Shown: positions 11,624 to 24,028, counted from the stretch's first letter. The stretch is DNA of 64,000 nucleotides from Blastocladiella emersonii ATCC 22665 (GCA_025594325.1 JANHCV010000003.1:248001-312000); one strand, 5' to 3'. Notes: generated by a model not told the origin, from the sequence alone. Numbers and translations: made by a program.

Positions 11624-12880
11624 TCAATGATGATCCGCAACGTGCAGCTTGACGCTGGCCGCCGCCCCAAAGAACTTGGCGAACAGCGCCTTGTAGACGA
11701 ACAGCGACGTGCCCATCACTGTCAGCTTGGCCCGCACCGCCGCGTGGTCGCGCATGATCTCGCTGCTCTCCACCTTGGTAATCGCCGTCCGCCCAAACGC
11801 GTGGTTGACGATCACCAGGTACGGCTCGGCGCCGTCTTCCGCGCCCACGACGCGCACCAGGCCCTTGACGCGGTACACCGTGTCCTTGCTCAGCTTGCCC
11901 AAAAACTCGTCCCACGCCGCGAGCGGGACCGCGTTGGTGCCGTCGAAGCTGTCGTCCTCGATCGTCAGCAGGTCCACCTCGTTCTTCATGTGGTCGATCC
12001 CGCCGTGCGCGTCGTCGGCCTGCCCGCCGACTTTGATCTCGCCGAGCCGCGACCCGGTGGGCAGCGTCGAAAACAGCTGCGTGTCGAGTCCGAACAGCAG
12101 GTCGAGGTCCAGGTCCGACGCGTACTTGACCTTGGGCGTGTCCTCGTTGAGCTCGTACACGTGGTCCAGGACCAGGTCCAGCTCGCGCTCCGTCACCAGC
12201 TCGTGCTTGTTGAGCAGAATCAGGTCCGTGTATTGCGCCTGCATCTTGGCCGTGTACGACGTGTCTGCGCGGTCTCAGTCAGCCGTCGTGGCACGGACAG
12301 GAGAACGCATGCACACACGCACCCTCGTAGCCGCGGAAGTTGACCGCGTCAATCACCGTGACGATCGAGTCGAGGTGAAAGTCGGGCTCGATCTGCCGGA
12401 TCTGCCACGCGATGGGCGCCGGGAACGCGCTGCCGCTGCTCTCGATGATGATGCGGTCCGGGTTGTACGCCTCTACACCGTGTACAGACGTCAGCCCGGT
12501 CCGGCTGAAGTGGCCGCGATAGCGCGCCGTACCCTTGATCTCCTGCAGCGCATTCTTCATCTGGCCCACGAGCACGCAGCACAGGCACCCGTTGAGCATC
12601 TCGGTCACCTTAATCGAGCTCTCGCTTGCCAGCAGCGAGTCCACCTTGACGTCGCCAAACTCGTTCTTGAGCAGCGCCACCTTGTAGCCCGGCACCGCCT
12701 GGCCGAGCCGCTTGATCAGGTCGAAGATGATGGTCGTCTTGCCCGCGCCTACCGCATGGTGGGGGCGTCAGCCGGCGGGTGTGCGAGCGGGGCGAAGAGT
12801 GCTGCCCTACCGAGGTAGCCCGTGAACACGGTGACCTGGATCCCGGTCTGGGCCTTGCTCGCAGATGCGGTTTCTTCCAT
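11624..12880 (-). CDS. CobW/COG0523-family GTPase (ZNG1-like metallochaperone)
   Basis: Exons 12880-12811, 12748-12323, 12264-11624; 1137 nt, 378 aa. Known family role: G3E P-loop GTPases that deliver metal, typically zinc, to client proteins. Motifs in order: P-loop GYLGAGKTT, split by the first intron exactly at its first Gly; NEFGDV; the metal-binding CxCC motif in NGCLCCVLVGQM; ESSGSAFPAPIAW; and the NKxD-like LLNKHEL. The C-terminal half carries the CobW C-domain (for example YRVKGLVRV). Length suits the family. It shares a 283 bp divergent promoter with NDUFA1. The metal and client cannot be told from sequence. Confidence 0.88.
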
Positions 12881-13163
12881 TTGCTATGCGTTTGCGTGTG
12901 TGCGAAGCGGTTGACGAGAAGGGGAGAGTCGTCCGCGGCGGTGGCTGTTTGGCTCGAGCTGCAGGACCGACGACGCGACGGAGAGCTCAGCCTCGCGCCT
13001 GCCACGCCCATCGCGTGCACGTTCCAACACATCCCACTTTTCTCTCTGCCTCTGCGACGCAGCCGGCCGCCGCCACGGGCGATCGTAAGTGACCTTCACA
13101 CCTCGCCAAACCCCAGGACGAGCTCGACCAGCTGCCGCGTCTCACTGCAACGGAATCAACACC

Positions 13164-13719
13164 ATGCCAGTCCCCTTCGAGGCCATCCTGCCGCTCGGCA
13201 TCATCGCCGGCATGTTCGCCGCCGCCGGCGCCGGCATCAACGCGCTCCAGCGCCAGAAGACCCTCGGCAAGGCACGGATCGCCGTCGTCGTCGATGTGTT
13301 CCCGCGGTCGCACTCGCGGGGCAGCGGGACCGTGTCGGGGATGTGGCCTCAGTCGCTGCCTCGAGAGTGCTGCCGCCGTGGGAGGGGAGATCGCACGTCG
13401 TTGCTGAGTTATGGGCTGACCTTGTCGCTGCCACCACCTCGACCTATAAACCGTCGCCCACCCGACTCGGAAACCCCACGCACTTTCCGGCCACCCGTGT
13501 AGCCCCCGCGTATCAACCTCGACCAGTGGGACCGCGCCATCATGGCCCGCAACGAGCGCCTGACCGGCCACGTCTACGGACAGTCGGTACGTCTTCGCCA
13601 CACCGCGAACCACGCATCGCCACTACTGATCCCCTTGATGTCCGCGTGCACAGGATGCAGTCGTCGCGCCAGACGAGTTCAGCCGGTCCGCGCCAGTGTT
13701 TGTGCGCAAGCTCTCGTGA
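13164..13719 (+). CDS. NDUFA1: NADH:ubiquinone oxidoreductase subunit NDUFA1 (MWFE), complex I
   Basis: Exons 13164-13271, 13503-13586, 13654-13719; 258 nt, 85 aa. Known role: small single-pass accessory subunit of mitochondrial complex I. The N-terminus MPVPFEAILPLGIIAGMF, with its membrane helix, matches the fungal form, and LDQWDRAIMARNERLTG is the family's conserved central block. The first intron fits only if it starts with GC (AAG|GCACGG) and ends GTGTAG: that gives TLGK|PPRINLDQWDR, the usual spacing, whereas the GT sites downstream add an extra stretch of residues. The second intron is standard GTACG...CAG. Confidence 0.85.
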
Positions 13720-14238
13720 GCTCGCTACCCTGTCTACATTTGCTCTCTCCACCTCTCTATTTCCCCACGCTCGATCGCTCGTCAGCGATCCCTCCCCCAC
13801 CCTCCCCTCGCCAACACGTCTGGATTTGAAACGAGCTCATCGCCCCGTCGCTCTCGCGCTACGCCGTGAGGACCGCTTCATGTCAGCAGTGAGCGGCGAT
13901 CGTTCGTGTCGCCATGCTGCGCGGGCAGTACCCTTCGCGCGCCATACCAACGCTGCACCGCGACGCTGAGGACGGGCTCGTGCGTGGGCACGGCTTGATT
14001 TGGGCGATGCTGTCCGTGAGGGATCCTCGGTGAGAGCAAGCCGCCAACTGCTGCGACGAACAAACTGCCGCCAAGGTGGGAGACAGCCGGGTCGGGTCGA
14101 CGCGTGCTGCAGCTGCGAGACGCGTGCGCTTGAGACACGCGTCCCCTTCAGCCCCACTCTCCTCCCCTCCTCCCCCTCAAAACCCACACTCCCATCTTCA
14201 CATGGATCTCTGCCGCGCCTCGACTTGATGCACCCGCC
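13720..14238. other. Intergenic, formin promoter region
   Basis: About 520 bp between NDUFA1 and the formin. No convincing gene was seen. A pyrimidine-rich tract precedes the formin ATG at about 14140-14200. Confidence 0.5.
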
Positions 14239-17200
14239 ATGTCGTTCCTCACGAAAAAGTTTGGTGGGGGCGGGAGCGCCAGCGGCGGTGGGAGCGGCGG
14301 CTCGGGCAACGGGCCGGGCGGGAAAAAGTCGCCGACCTCGCCGGCCTCGCACAACCACTCGGAGGGCCACCTCGTCAGCTTGAGCTCGCCCATGTCGCTG
14401 TCCGCATCGCCCACGCGCGCGTCAGGGAGTCTCGGATCGCGCGACCTCCTCGCCAGCAGCGCGTCGCCGGATACCGGATCGGCGCACAGTTTGATCCCCG
14501 ACGAGACGGAGCTCGACGCGCGGTTCGCGCAGGTCGTGGTGCGTATCGTTAGCGTGGGTGGTGGGTGAAGAGGGTCGAAGTTGACGGGGGTGGGAGTATG
14601 TAGCGCGAGATGGGCCTCTCGTCCGAAAAGGCCACGGCCATGTTCAACATGCCCAAGGAGAAGAAGTGGAAGCTCATCAGCCAGATGGCCCAGACGTCCG
14701 TGGTACGTTGGCGCGTTTACGCCGTGGAAGTGCGCGGGAAGCTGACTAACCATCGTCGCGCGCCGTAGAGCCCGACCGACAACTCGAAGCGCAAGTCGGC
14801 CATCGACGCGCTCGAGCAGCTGCGCAAGTCGCTTGCCAACCCCGACTGCACCCCGCAGAGCCTCGCGCAGATCCTCAACGGGCTCGAGATCTCCATGCGC
14901 ACCGAGGCCGTCAGGTACGGCCGCGGCGCGCTCCGCTTGCTGATCCATGAACTGACCCCCCACCCGCCCGCCCGCCGCGTAGCTGGGTCCTCGAGTTCCT
15001 GTCGCTCAACGGGCTCAGCCACCTGTTCCAGATCATGCACGCGCACGGGTCGCGCGCGTACGTGTCACACGCCGAGTGCAACGTGATGCTGCACTGCGTG
15101 CGGTGCATCAAAGCCACGGTCAACATTGGTCAGGGTCTGTCGTCGTTCCTCGAGCACGAGAACGCTATCGTCCTGCTCGCGTGCTGCTACCCGGTGTGGG
15201 ACTTCGGCGAGCCGTCCATTGTGCACATCAAGAAGGCGGTGCTCGAGCTCATGGCCATCTTCTGCTTCGTGCCCAACGGCCACGGCGCGGTTCTCGCCGC
15301 GTTTGCGCACTACACCAAGCAGAAAAAGGAACCGTTCCGGTTCGCGACGATTCTGCGCGACCTCGACGCGTACGACGACGACTTCAAGCGCACCGCGCTC
15401 ACTTTTGTGAATGCCGTGGTCAACTCGCCGCGCGAGCTCGCCGACCGCATCGCGCTCCGGTTCGAGTTCATGGACGGCGGCCTCATGGCGTCGCTCGACC
15501 AGCTCAAGTCGCTCCCCGACGGCGAGCTGCAGACCCAGGTCGGCATCTTCACCGAGGAGGCCGAGTTCGACGCGTCGCAGTCGCCCGGCGTGACCTGGCC
15601 TATGCCCGACCATCTCGATACCGCGGAACTCGTCGACCACCTCGAGGCCCTCGACAACCGCGCCAAATCCCTCGCCGTCCAGTTCCTCGCCAAGTTCACC
15701 GTGTTCCCCGCCGACCCGCCGCGACGCATCCGCCGCCTCATCGTCCTCAACCAGGTCATCAACCACCTCGCCAGCGACGCGTACATGGCCGCGGCAAGGA
15801 ACACCATGTTCGTCGAGGTGCCCAGCCCCGAGGCCGAGGCTGCCCTCGCCGACGCAAAACGCGAACTCGAAGACGTCAAGCGCAAGCTTTCGGCCGCCGC
15901 CGCCGACGTCGCCCGTGCCGAGGATACCGCCCGCGCGACCATGGCCACGATCGCCCCGCTCGAGCGCGACCGCGCTGCACTGCGCAACGAGGTGGCCGAG
16001 CTCACCGCCCAGGTCAAGCGCGAGCGCGACGCGGCCGAGGCGGCCACCGCCAGCGCCAAGGCTGCGGCTGAGACCGCGCGCGCGGAGGCCGTCAAGGAGT
16101 ACGAGACCGTGCGGGTCCGGCTCGAGGCCGAGCGCGCCGCGCTCGAGAAACGCATCGCCGAGCTCGAAGCGCGGTCCACCTCGGGCGCCGCCGTACCCGC
16201 GATCCCGGCCGCGGCTGCCGCCAGTGGCGCGGTCCAGATCCCGAGCGACGTGAATCCGACGCAGCTCGACTGGTCCCGCATCCCGGCACTCGACGCGCTC
16301 GACGCGCCAATCAAGGCCGCGATACAGGCGCTCATCAAGAAGGCCGCCGAGTCGGCTCCGCCCGCACCCACGTCCGCGGCGGCGAGCCGCATGGTCGTCT
16401 CGGGCAACGCGCCCCCGCCGCCGCCACCGCCGCCGGTCATGGGCGGAGGAGGTGGTGGTGGTGCACCGCCCCCGCCTCCACCACCTCCCGTCATGGGCGG
16501 CAGCGCGCCGCCGCCTCCACCTCCACCGCCGCCGCCGCCACAGGGTATGAGCGGTGGACCGCCTCCGCCGCCACCACCACCTCCGCCGCCGCCCGGTATG
16601 CACGGTGGACCGCCGCCTCCCCCGCCACCTCCTCCGCCACCGGGTATGAGCGGCGGCCCACCTCCCCCACCCCCGCCTCCGCCAGGCATGAGCGGCGGCC
16701 CACCGCCGCCGCCTCCACCACCCGGCATGAGCGGCGGTCCCCCTCCGCCGCCACCACCACCCGGCGGTCCGCGCCCACCTCCGCCGCCCGGCGGCATGCC
16801 CTCCGGCCCGCCGCCGCCGCCCAAGAAGCCCGACCCGAAGCCGAGCGTCAAGGTGCGCAACCTGACGTGGAGCAAGCTGCCGGCGAACGCGACCAAGGCG
16901 ACGATCTGGAAGTCGCTCGCGTCTGCGTCCGGGCCTGACGTCGACGTGGCGCTCGATCTCAAGGAGGTCGAGACGCTGTTCGCCATGGCGACCCCCGCGG
17001 CGACCGCCGTCGAGACGAAACCCCGCTCGGGGTCCGTCGCCGGCGACGCGGCGCGGCCCGCGGCCAAGCTGTCGCTGATCGACTCGAAGAAGGCGTACAA
17101 CCTGTCGATCATGTCGTCGCGGCTGAAGCAGACGTTCGGCGAGATCCGCGACGCGATCATGCACGCCGACGACGCGAAGCTGGACCTGCAGCTGCTGACG

Positions 17201-18535
17201 TCGATCAAGGCCAACGCGCCGACGCCCGACGACGAGCAGGCGCTCGCCGAGTACCTGGTCCCGGGCAACGCGGCGCGCGTCGCCGCGGAACTCGACCGGC
17301 CCGACCAGTTCCTGTGCGCGCTCCTCGCCGTCCCGCGCGTCGAGGCACGCATCGATTGTCTCATCTTCAAGCGCAAGCTCGGCGAGCGGCTCGAGGAGCT
17401 CGCGCCCATGGCGGCCGCGGTGCGCGGTGGGTCGGATGCCGTGGTCGGGAGCAAGGGGCTCAAGAAGACGCTCAAGCTGCTCCTCACGCTCGGTAACTTT
17501 GTCAACGCCGGGTCGTTCCGCGGGAACGCGCAGGGGTTCGGGATCGATTTGCTGAGCAAGGTACGCAAGGGGTGGGGTTGCGAGGAGGGTGATGGCGAGC
17601 TGACGAATTTCGTGGGAGTGTAGCTCAACGAGGTCAAGATCAACGGGCCGGGCAAGCAGACGCTGCTCAACTACGTGGCCACGGTGCTCAAGGACGACGT
17701 GGCCGCGCTCGAGACCGAGCTCGCGTGTCTCGACAAGGCGGCGCGCGGTACGCTCTCCCCCTCCCCCCTCCCTCGCTCTACAAACCCCACTCACCATTAC
17801 CGCCGCCATCTAGTCTCCATCACGACACTCCAACAAGAAGTCCGCGAAGTCGCCCAAGGCTTCGCGAAAGTCGAGTCCGAGGTCAAGGAGCACGACCCGG
17901 GCACCGCCTTCCACACGGCGCTCGCCACCTTTGTCGCGAGCAACGCGGCCGCCGTCGCCGAGCTCGCCGCGCAGACCGACGCCGCCGCCACCGCATTCAC
18001 GGCCGCCGTCGAGGCGTTCGGCGAGGACCCCGTCACCGCGACCCCCGAGTCGTTCTTCTCCCTGTTCAAGGGGTTCGTCGCGGCCGTCGCCAAGGCTGCC
18101 AAGGAGAACGCGGCGCGCGAGGCCAAGGAGGCCAAGGCCGCGGCGGCGGCGGCGACAGTGAAGCCGGGGACCGCGACGCCGCCGCCCGCGGTCATCGGTG
18201 CCAAGAAGCCCGGCTCCAGCCCGCTCAAACCTCCCACCGCGGCTACCAAGGCACCCGCACCCGCCGCCGCCGTCGCCGCGCCCGCGGCGCCCGAGATCCC
18301 GACCCTGTCTCTCCCACACGGCAACGACATCGCCGCGTCGTCCACGGTCCCCTCGCTCGCGCGGTCGGGCGGCAGCGCGAGCAGCGTCGACGACCGCAAG
18401 GGCGTGGCCGACGAGCTGCTGTCGTCGCTCAAGTCGGGCGACGCGTTCAAGCGGCGGCGCGACACGAGCTCGCGCGAGGCCGGGGACGCGGCGCGCGAGA
18501 TGGTCAGGAAGATGCGCGAACAGCAGCCGTCGTAA
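14239..18535 (+). CDS. Diaphanous-type formin (GBD/FH3, FH1, FH2)
   Basis: Exons 14239-14538, 14604-14702, 14769-14914, 14983-17560, 17624-17747, 17814-18535; 3969 nt, 1322 aa. Known role: Rho-regulated nucleation and processive elongation of unbranched actin filaments. Order: Gly/Ser-rich start, GBD/FH3 armadillo region (about 85-480; LNGLEISMRTEAVS and CVRCIKATVNIGQGL are typical), coiled coil (about 480-600, Ala/Glu/Arg-rich), FH1 (about 657-795), FH2 from about 806. FH1 has roughly nine polyproline blocks separated by GGPP/GM units. FH2 opens with VRNLTWSKLPANATKATIWK and contains LLTLGNFVNAGSFRGNAQGF and the helix after LNEVKINGPGKQTLLNYV. The C-terminal basic segment AAREMVRKMREQQ sits where an autoregulatory DAD would be. 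The gene converges on the RING gene with about 60 bp between stops. Confidence 0.93.
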
Positions 18536-18596
18536 GATGGTGGGGTATATGTGCTCAAAAAAGGTTGTTGTTAGCTGATCGGTGGTCGGTGGTGTG

Positions 18597-20101
18597 CTAG
18601 GGCAGCGAGAGCGTCAGCGGGTCGGCCAGCTGCGCGGCGAGCTCGGGCGATGTGCACAGCAGCGCCATCACGTCCTACACGCCGGGCGAGTCGACGTGAG
18701 CGAGGCGGACCGAGGCGATGGACGAGTCGTCGTACCTGCTTGCACAGCGGGCACACGCGCGCGAGCTGGAGCCAGTGGAGCAGGCACCCGGAGCAAAAGT
18801 GGTGCTTGCACGGCAGCCGCAGGACCTGCTGCCCCGCGGCGTACTCGTCGAGGCACACGACGCAGAACGCGTCGTCCGGGTCGAGCCGCAGCACACCTTC
18901 GTCGTCGGGATCGGGGTCGGGGACCGGAACGGCCACGGCTGTCGTGAACGAGTCGAGCGAGGCCGCGTCATCGTCGCTGGCCGCGGCTGCGGTGTCGGTG
19001 ATGCGCGGCACGTACACGAGCGTCGGGATCAGCTCGAGCGCCGCCGGCTTGACACCGCGCGCGCGCGTCGCCGAGGCCGCCGCCGCCGCCGCCGAGGCCG
19101 CCGCCGCCGCCGCCGCGGCAAACTCCTGGGTGCGGAACTCCTCCATGGCGCGCAGCAGATCGTCGGCCGTGACGCCCACGTACCCGTCCTGCTGCTGCGC
19201 GTGCTGATACTGCTGCATGGGCGCGAGGCGCGACTGCAGGCTCGTGGACCGGATGTGCTTGAGCAGCCACGGCAGGAAGGTGAAGGCGAAGGCGTTAAGG
19301 ACCACGGGCGTCGTGAGGTGCACGTAGTATAGCCCGACCCACAGCCACAGGCTGCCGACGAGGATCGGGTTTGGGCAGGTCGGGGCGAAGAAGAGCCAGT
19401 AGTGCGCGTTGATGAAGAGGAACGGCGCGGCGAAGTTGGCGGTTGCGCGGAGGCTATGGAGCGGTGGTTAGCGTCGTGGTCGTGGGCGAGCCGAGTTGAC
19501 GACGTACCTTGCCGCAAGCGACCGCGCAGGCACCCTCGTCTCAGCCGCGACTGCCGCCGCCGACGCCGCCGACGCGCTCGTGCGCGTCCTCGCCAACCGA
19601 TTCCTGCGCGCCTGGTGGATCGCGACGGGGTACGCAAAGATGGTGACGAGCGTGACGGCGAGCACGAACGCCTGGTGGATGACGAGCGGGCGGCAGTTAG
19701 GCGCCGGGCTCGGGTCCAGGATCCCCCACAAGGCGAGGCCGGCGTGCACCGCGTCGGTGAAGACGTGCGCGAACAGGTACCACGGCGACGCGTGCAGCTT
19801 GCGCAGCCAGTGCGTCACGATCGCCACGGACATGGTGCGGCGCGCGGACCGGGCTTCGGCGCGGGCGACTGTGGAGGGTGGGCGAGGTGAGATGGAGGTG
19901 ATGGGGACGGTGTTGGAGGGTAGAGAGCATACACAGGACGCGAGGGGTCCGGAGCGATGCTGAACGGCTCAGCATGACGGGTTCAAGTGGTGCTTCTGTT
20001 GGAGCAGGTGGAGTAGCAGTACCGGCTCCAAGGTCGACGCCGCCGCCGTCCGCGGGCTCGCGCAGAGGGATCCATGAGCCGTCGTCGCGTCGGTTGTCCA
20101 T
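18597..20101 (-). CDS. Multi-pass membrane RING-finger protein (putative E3 ubiquitin ligase)
   Basis: Exons 20101-19933, 19868-19508, 19453-18736, 18674-18597; 1326 nt, 441 aa. Start taken at MDNRRDDGSW; an in-frame ATG eight codons upstream (20125) is possible. Several hydrophobic segments occupy the first half (for example WYLFAHVFTDAVHAGLALW, FVLAVTLVTIFAYPVAI, LVGSLWLWVGLYYVHL). A long Ala run and an acidic PDPDPDDE segment follow. The RING is FCVVCLDEY...LPCKHHFCSGCLLHWL...CPLC, a C3HC4 arrangement with all eight zinc ligands. Known family role: E2-dependent ubiquitin transfer, here at a membrane. The last exon starts right after the final RING cysteines. Substrate unknown. Confidence 0.8.
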
Positions 20102-20385
20102 GGCCGGGATCGTGCTTACATGCAAGGGTTCAATTCATGGCAGGGAGAGAGCGAGGACGGCGGGCGAGGCCCTGCCTCTATCAAGTGCGTCAACCCATGG
20201 AGGAAAAGGGAAGGGAGGGGCCCCTCGGCGGCGCAGCTGGCACCACTTGAGAGGGTGAGGGCACCTTCCCTCCCTGGCAGCCGCGCCGATCGACGCGCGC
20301 GACGCGTTCCGCTCGCGTGACCGCGGACCGAGCCTGAAACCGCCGGCTCCGCTCGCGCGCGGTCCCCGCTCCCGACCCGTAAACC

Positions 20386-21250
20386 ATGGCGTCGCGCAGG
20401 AAAAAAGTACCGCATGCACCGACTCCATGCAATGTAACCCATGAATGGCCCCCGCTCACGCACCCCACCCGCCGTGCCCCGCCGCGGCTAGGGCGTGCAA
20501 CTGATCCTGCCCATCGTCTACGGCAACGAGGCGAGCAAGCTGCCCGACGGCGCGCCCGAGATGGAGCAGGGCCACACGCACCGCTGGCGCATCTACGTGT
20601 GCGGGCCCAACGGCGAGGACGTGTCGTACTTTGTCAAGAAGGTCGTCATCCGCCTGCACGAGAGTTTTGTGAATGCCGCGCGCGGTACGTCGCTCCTGTG
20701 TTCTCGCTGTACTGCGCCCTCCGTCTCACCGTATCCCGTAAACAGTCCTCGAGCAGCCGCCCTTCGAGGTCATCGAGACCGGGTGGGGCGAGTTCGAGAC
20801 CCTCATCTCCATCCACCTGCACGACTTCTCCGAGAAGCCCGTCAAGATGGCCCACATGCTGCGCCTGTTCCCGCCCGAGGGCGAGCCGCCCGTCCCCGCC
20901 GACCCGGCGCGCCCCGGCATGCTCGTCACTGAGCGCTTCGACGAGATCATCGTCAACGAGCCCACCGAGGCCTTTTACGAGACCGTCGTCAACAACCTCG
21001 GCCGGTCGTACCCGCTCGCCGGGCCCGTGTGGAGTACGCTTTTTCGCTGCGTTGCGCGATGTTGTCGGTACTCACCCGAGAGCGTGTAGATCGCACCACC
21101 GAGGCCGATGAGATCGCACGCCTGCAGTCCGCCATCGACACGGTCCAGGGCCAGATCAAGGCGTACCAGGACCGCATACAGCAGCGCGACGCCGAGCTCG
21201 CCGCCATGAAGCGCGAGTCGGCCATGGGTCTCGACGGCGGACACCGCTAG
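20386..21250 (+). CDS. YEATS-domain protein, GAS41/Yaf9 type
   Basis: Exons 20386-20406, 20492-20684, 20746-21033, 21090-21250; 663 nt, 220 aa. Known role: reader of acylated histone tails and shared subunit of chromatin complexes (NuA4/SWR1 or TIP60/SRCAP). The first exon encodes only MASRRKK. The YEATS fold is clear: LPIVYGNEA, GHTHRWRIYV, YFVKKVVIRLHESF, PPFEVIETGWGEFE, and the trailing C-terminal coiled coil (EIARLQSAIDTVQGQIKAY) expected for GAS41. The first intron starts GTACCG, a slight departure from the local GTACG. Shares a short divergent promoter with the RING gene. Confidence 0.9.
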
Positions 21251-21288
21251 CTAACCCAAATACACATGTAAAGAGTCTTCTATCCCCT

Positions 21289-21817
21289 TCAAGCACTATC
21301 CTCGACAACCGCCGCCAGCTGCTCAATCTCGGCGCGGATCGCGAGCTCGTCGAGCATCTCGCCGAGCCGGTGGCCCGCCACCACCCCCACGAGGTCGTGG
21401 ATCGTCAGCCCGATGCGGTGGTCCGTGACGCGGCCCTGCGGGTAGTTGTAGGTGCGGATCCGCTCGGACCGGTCGCCCGTCCCGATCTGCGACCGGCGCG
21501 CGTCGCGGCGCGCCGCGTTCGCGCGCTGCCGCTCCAGGTCGTACAGCTTGGCCCGCAGGATGCTCATGGCCTTGGCCTTGTTCTTGTGCTGCGAACGCTC
21601 GTCCTGGATCGCCACCACGAGCCCCGTCGGCAGGTGCGTGACGCGGACCGCCGACTCGGTCGTGTTGACGTGCTGGCCGCCCGCGCCCGACGCACGGTAC
21701 ACGTCGATGCGCAGATCCTTTTCAGGGACATCCACCAGTTTCTCCACCTGCTCGGGCAGCGGCAGGATCGCCACCGTCACCGTCGACGTGTGGATCCGCC
21801 CCTGCGACTCGGTCTCG

Positions 21818-21850
<33 letters not shown>

Positions 21851-22617
21851 AACTTGAGCTTGCGGAACACACCGGGCCCCGAGATCGTCGCCGTTGCGTC
21901 CTTGAACCCGCCGCTGTCCGCCGCGCTCACGTGCGCCTCCTTCCACCGCCACGCCTGCAGCTGCGCGTACGTCTCGTACATGGCAAACAGGTCGCGCGCG
22001 AACAGCGCCGCCTCGGACCCGCCGGCGCCCGCGCGCACCTCGAGCACCGCGGACCCTTCGTCCGCCAGGTCTTTCGGCAGCAGGTGCGCGATCAGCGCGC
22101 GCGCGCTCGTCTCTAGCGCCGCGTTCAGCTCGTCGTGCTCCTCCTGCGCCATGGCCCGCATCTCCGGGTCCCCCAGCAGCACGGCCACGTCCGCCAGCGC
22201 CTCCTGCGTCGACCGGAACGCCGCGTACTCGTCCGCGACGGGCGCCAGGTCGCTCAGGTCCCGCGACAGCTGCGCGATCCGGCCCGAGTCGCGCTCCTCG
22301 GTCAGCGCGTCCTGCAGCGCGCGGACTTTGGCGCCCATCGACTCGAGCCGCGCCGTGATCTTCGGGTTCGTCAGAAGCGTCACGGGGCTCACTGGACGGG
22401 GGCCGCAAGCGGTTAGGGATCGGCGCTACGGGGAGTTTTACGGGGTAGCGCGCATACCCTCAGAGTCGCCCGAGTCCTCGGCGGCGGCGAACCGGGGCCG
22501 CGACGTGCTCAGGGCCCGCGCCTGGACCGCGGTCGCGGTCGCCGACACGGCGTGCGCGAGGCACCGCGGCCGGAATGCATGCAGCGCGGCAGCGGCTCGC
22601 GCGAACGTTGGATACAT
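21289..22617 (-). CDS. MRF1: Mitochondrial peptide chain release factor 1
   Basis: Exons 22617-22458 and 22391-21289; 1263 nt, 420 aa. Known role: stop-codon recognition and peptidyl-tRNA hydrolysis in mitochondrial translation. The first exon encodes an Arg/Ala/Ser-rich, acid-poor leader typical of a mitochondrial targeting sequence. The body has the RF1 codon-recognition PxT motif in VQRVPETESQGRIHTS and the catalytic GGQ in RASGAGGQHVNTTESAVR. The SQHKNKAKAMSILRAKL block and DHRIGLTIHDL are also diagnostic. Stops 38 bp from the YEATS stop (convergent). Divergent from IMP4 over about 217 bp. Confidence 0.93.
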
Positions 22618-22834
22618 GGTTTACTGGCTGGGTAGCGTACAACGGTGGTGAGTTGTTGATCTCGAAAGTGTGGCTCAGGCTCGGCGTAGCGACGGGTCAG
22701 CCGCACTCAGGTGACTGAAATCATCACCGACCCCTCGATCCACCGACACCGCGTCCTCGACCGCCATCGTTGACGGCGACGAAGGCATTGCCAGAAACGG
22801 AATCCACGCAGTCACTGCAACGTAAATCAACACC

Positions 22835-23833
22835 ATGCTTCGGAGGGACACGCGCCTGCGCAAGGAGTACTTGTACCGCAAGGCCAACGAGCAGCAGGAG
22901 CAGGCCACGTTTGAGAAGAAGCAGAAGATCAAGGCTGCGCTCGACTGTATGCTTGGACTCGACATGATGAATTGGTGGGGGCGATTTGTAACACGCGAGC
23001 CCGCCGTGTGTAGCCGGAAAGCCCATCCCGCACGACCTGCGCGACGAGTCGGCCCAGTTCCGCCAGGACCTGCTCTACGATGACGCTCAGGAGGGTACGT
23101 GACCTTCACGCGTCTGCCCGATTGCTGGTTCGGGTTGCTGATGCGATAGCAATCCCGTGTAGCGCCAACGACGCACGAGGACGACGAGTACGCGCGGGCC
23201 GGCGAGTCGGACCCGAAGATCCTGATTACCACGTCGCGCGACCCGTCGTCGCGGCTGCTGCAGTTTGCCAAGGAGATGAAGCTCGTGTTCCCGAACTCGC
23301 AGCGCATGAACCGCGGTGGCTACGTGATGAAGGACATTGTCGACGCGTGCAAGGCCAACGAGGTGACGGACCTGGTCGTGTTCCACGAGCACCGCGGGCA
23401 GCCCGACGGGATGCTGGTGTGCCACTTCCCCTACGGGCCCACGGCGTACTTCACCCTGCACAACGTGGTGCTGCGCCACGACATTGCCGACAAGGGCACC
23501 GTGTCCGAGGCGTACCCGCACCTCATCTTCAACGCCTTCGAGTCCAAGCTCGGCCAGCGGTGCATGAACATCCTCAAGCACCTGTTCCCCGTGCCCAAGG
23601 AGGACTCGAAGCGCGTCATGACCTTTGCCAACCAGGACGACTTCATCTCGTTCCGCCACCACGTCTACTACCCGACGTCGCACAAGGCTGTCGAGATCGC
23701 CGAGGTCGGCCCGCGCTTCGAGGCACGCCTCTACGAGATCCGTCTCGGCACCGTCGACATGAAGGAGGCCGACGTCGAGTGGGCCCTCCGCCCCTACCAC
23801 CGCACCGCACGCAAGCGCGAGATGCTCGCGTAG
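22835..23833 (+). CDS. IMP4: U3 snoRNP protein IMP4 (Brix domain)
   Basis: Exons 22835-22946, 23014-23094, 23163-23833; 864 nt, 287 aa. Known role: part of the Mpp10-Imp3-Imp4 complex of the small-subunit processome, for 18S rRNA maturation in the nucleolus. The start [17 protein letters not shown] matches IMP4 orthologues. The Brix domain has [48 protein letters not shown]-like [26 protein letters not shown] and the closing [17 protein letters not shown]. Length is normal for the family. Introns are standard (GTATG and GTACG donors, TAG acceptors). Confidence 0.95.
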
Positions 23834-23869
23834 CGGAACTCTGTACATTTCTTGCGATTGCCTCGCCCT

Positions 23870-23877
23870 ATATAAAG
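23870..23877 (+). promoter_or_regulatory. Possible TATA box for the first METHFN gene
   Basis: TATATAAAG-type sequence about 160 bp upstream of the METHFN1 ATG, in the only A/T-rich run of this intergenic region. It lies just after the IMP4 stop. Assignment is by position. Confidence 0.4.
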
Positions 23878-24022
23878 ATCTTAGCTGCCAACCCAACCGC
23901 GTTTCCGTGACTTGCGTGTCCCAAGTGTTCCGTGTCTCAGTAGAGCGCCAGCTTGAGCGCTGTCTCGAGTGAGACGCGTCGCCCCGCCGAGCTTTCCCAC
24001 TCCGACCGCTCACGACCCGCTC

Positions 24023-24028
24023 ATGTAA
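24023..24028 (+). promoter_or_regulatory. Minimal start-stop uORF (ATGTAA) before METHFN1
   Basis: ATGTAA lies five bases before the main ATG. The same element with matching flanks occurs at the same spacing in the second METHFN copy. A ribosome initiating here would terminate at once, so a translational effect is plausible but inferred. Confidence 0.4.

Noticed and set aside
13266-13300. GT donor sites in the GTCGTCGTCG run of NDUFA1
   Set aside because: They would insert extra residues between the membrane helix and LDQWDR, against the fixed spacing of the family; the GC donor fits better.
15065-17809. Very long minus-strand open frames (over 780 codons) antisense to the formin
   Set aside because: They mirror the formin exons in GC-rich codons and have Gly/Trp/Arg-rich composition; the plus strand has clear GBD/FH3, FH1 and FH2 domains.
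22618-22834. Separate small gene between MRF1 and IMP4
   Set aside because: Only 217 bp, divergent promoter position, and frames there have no start in context and no conserved content.
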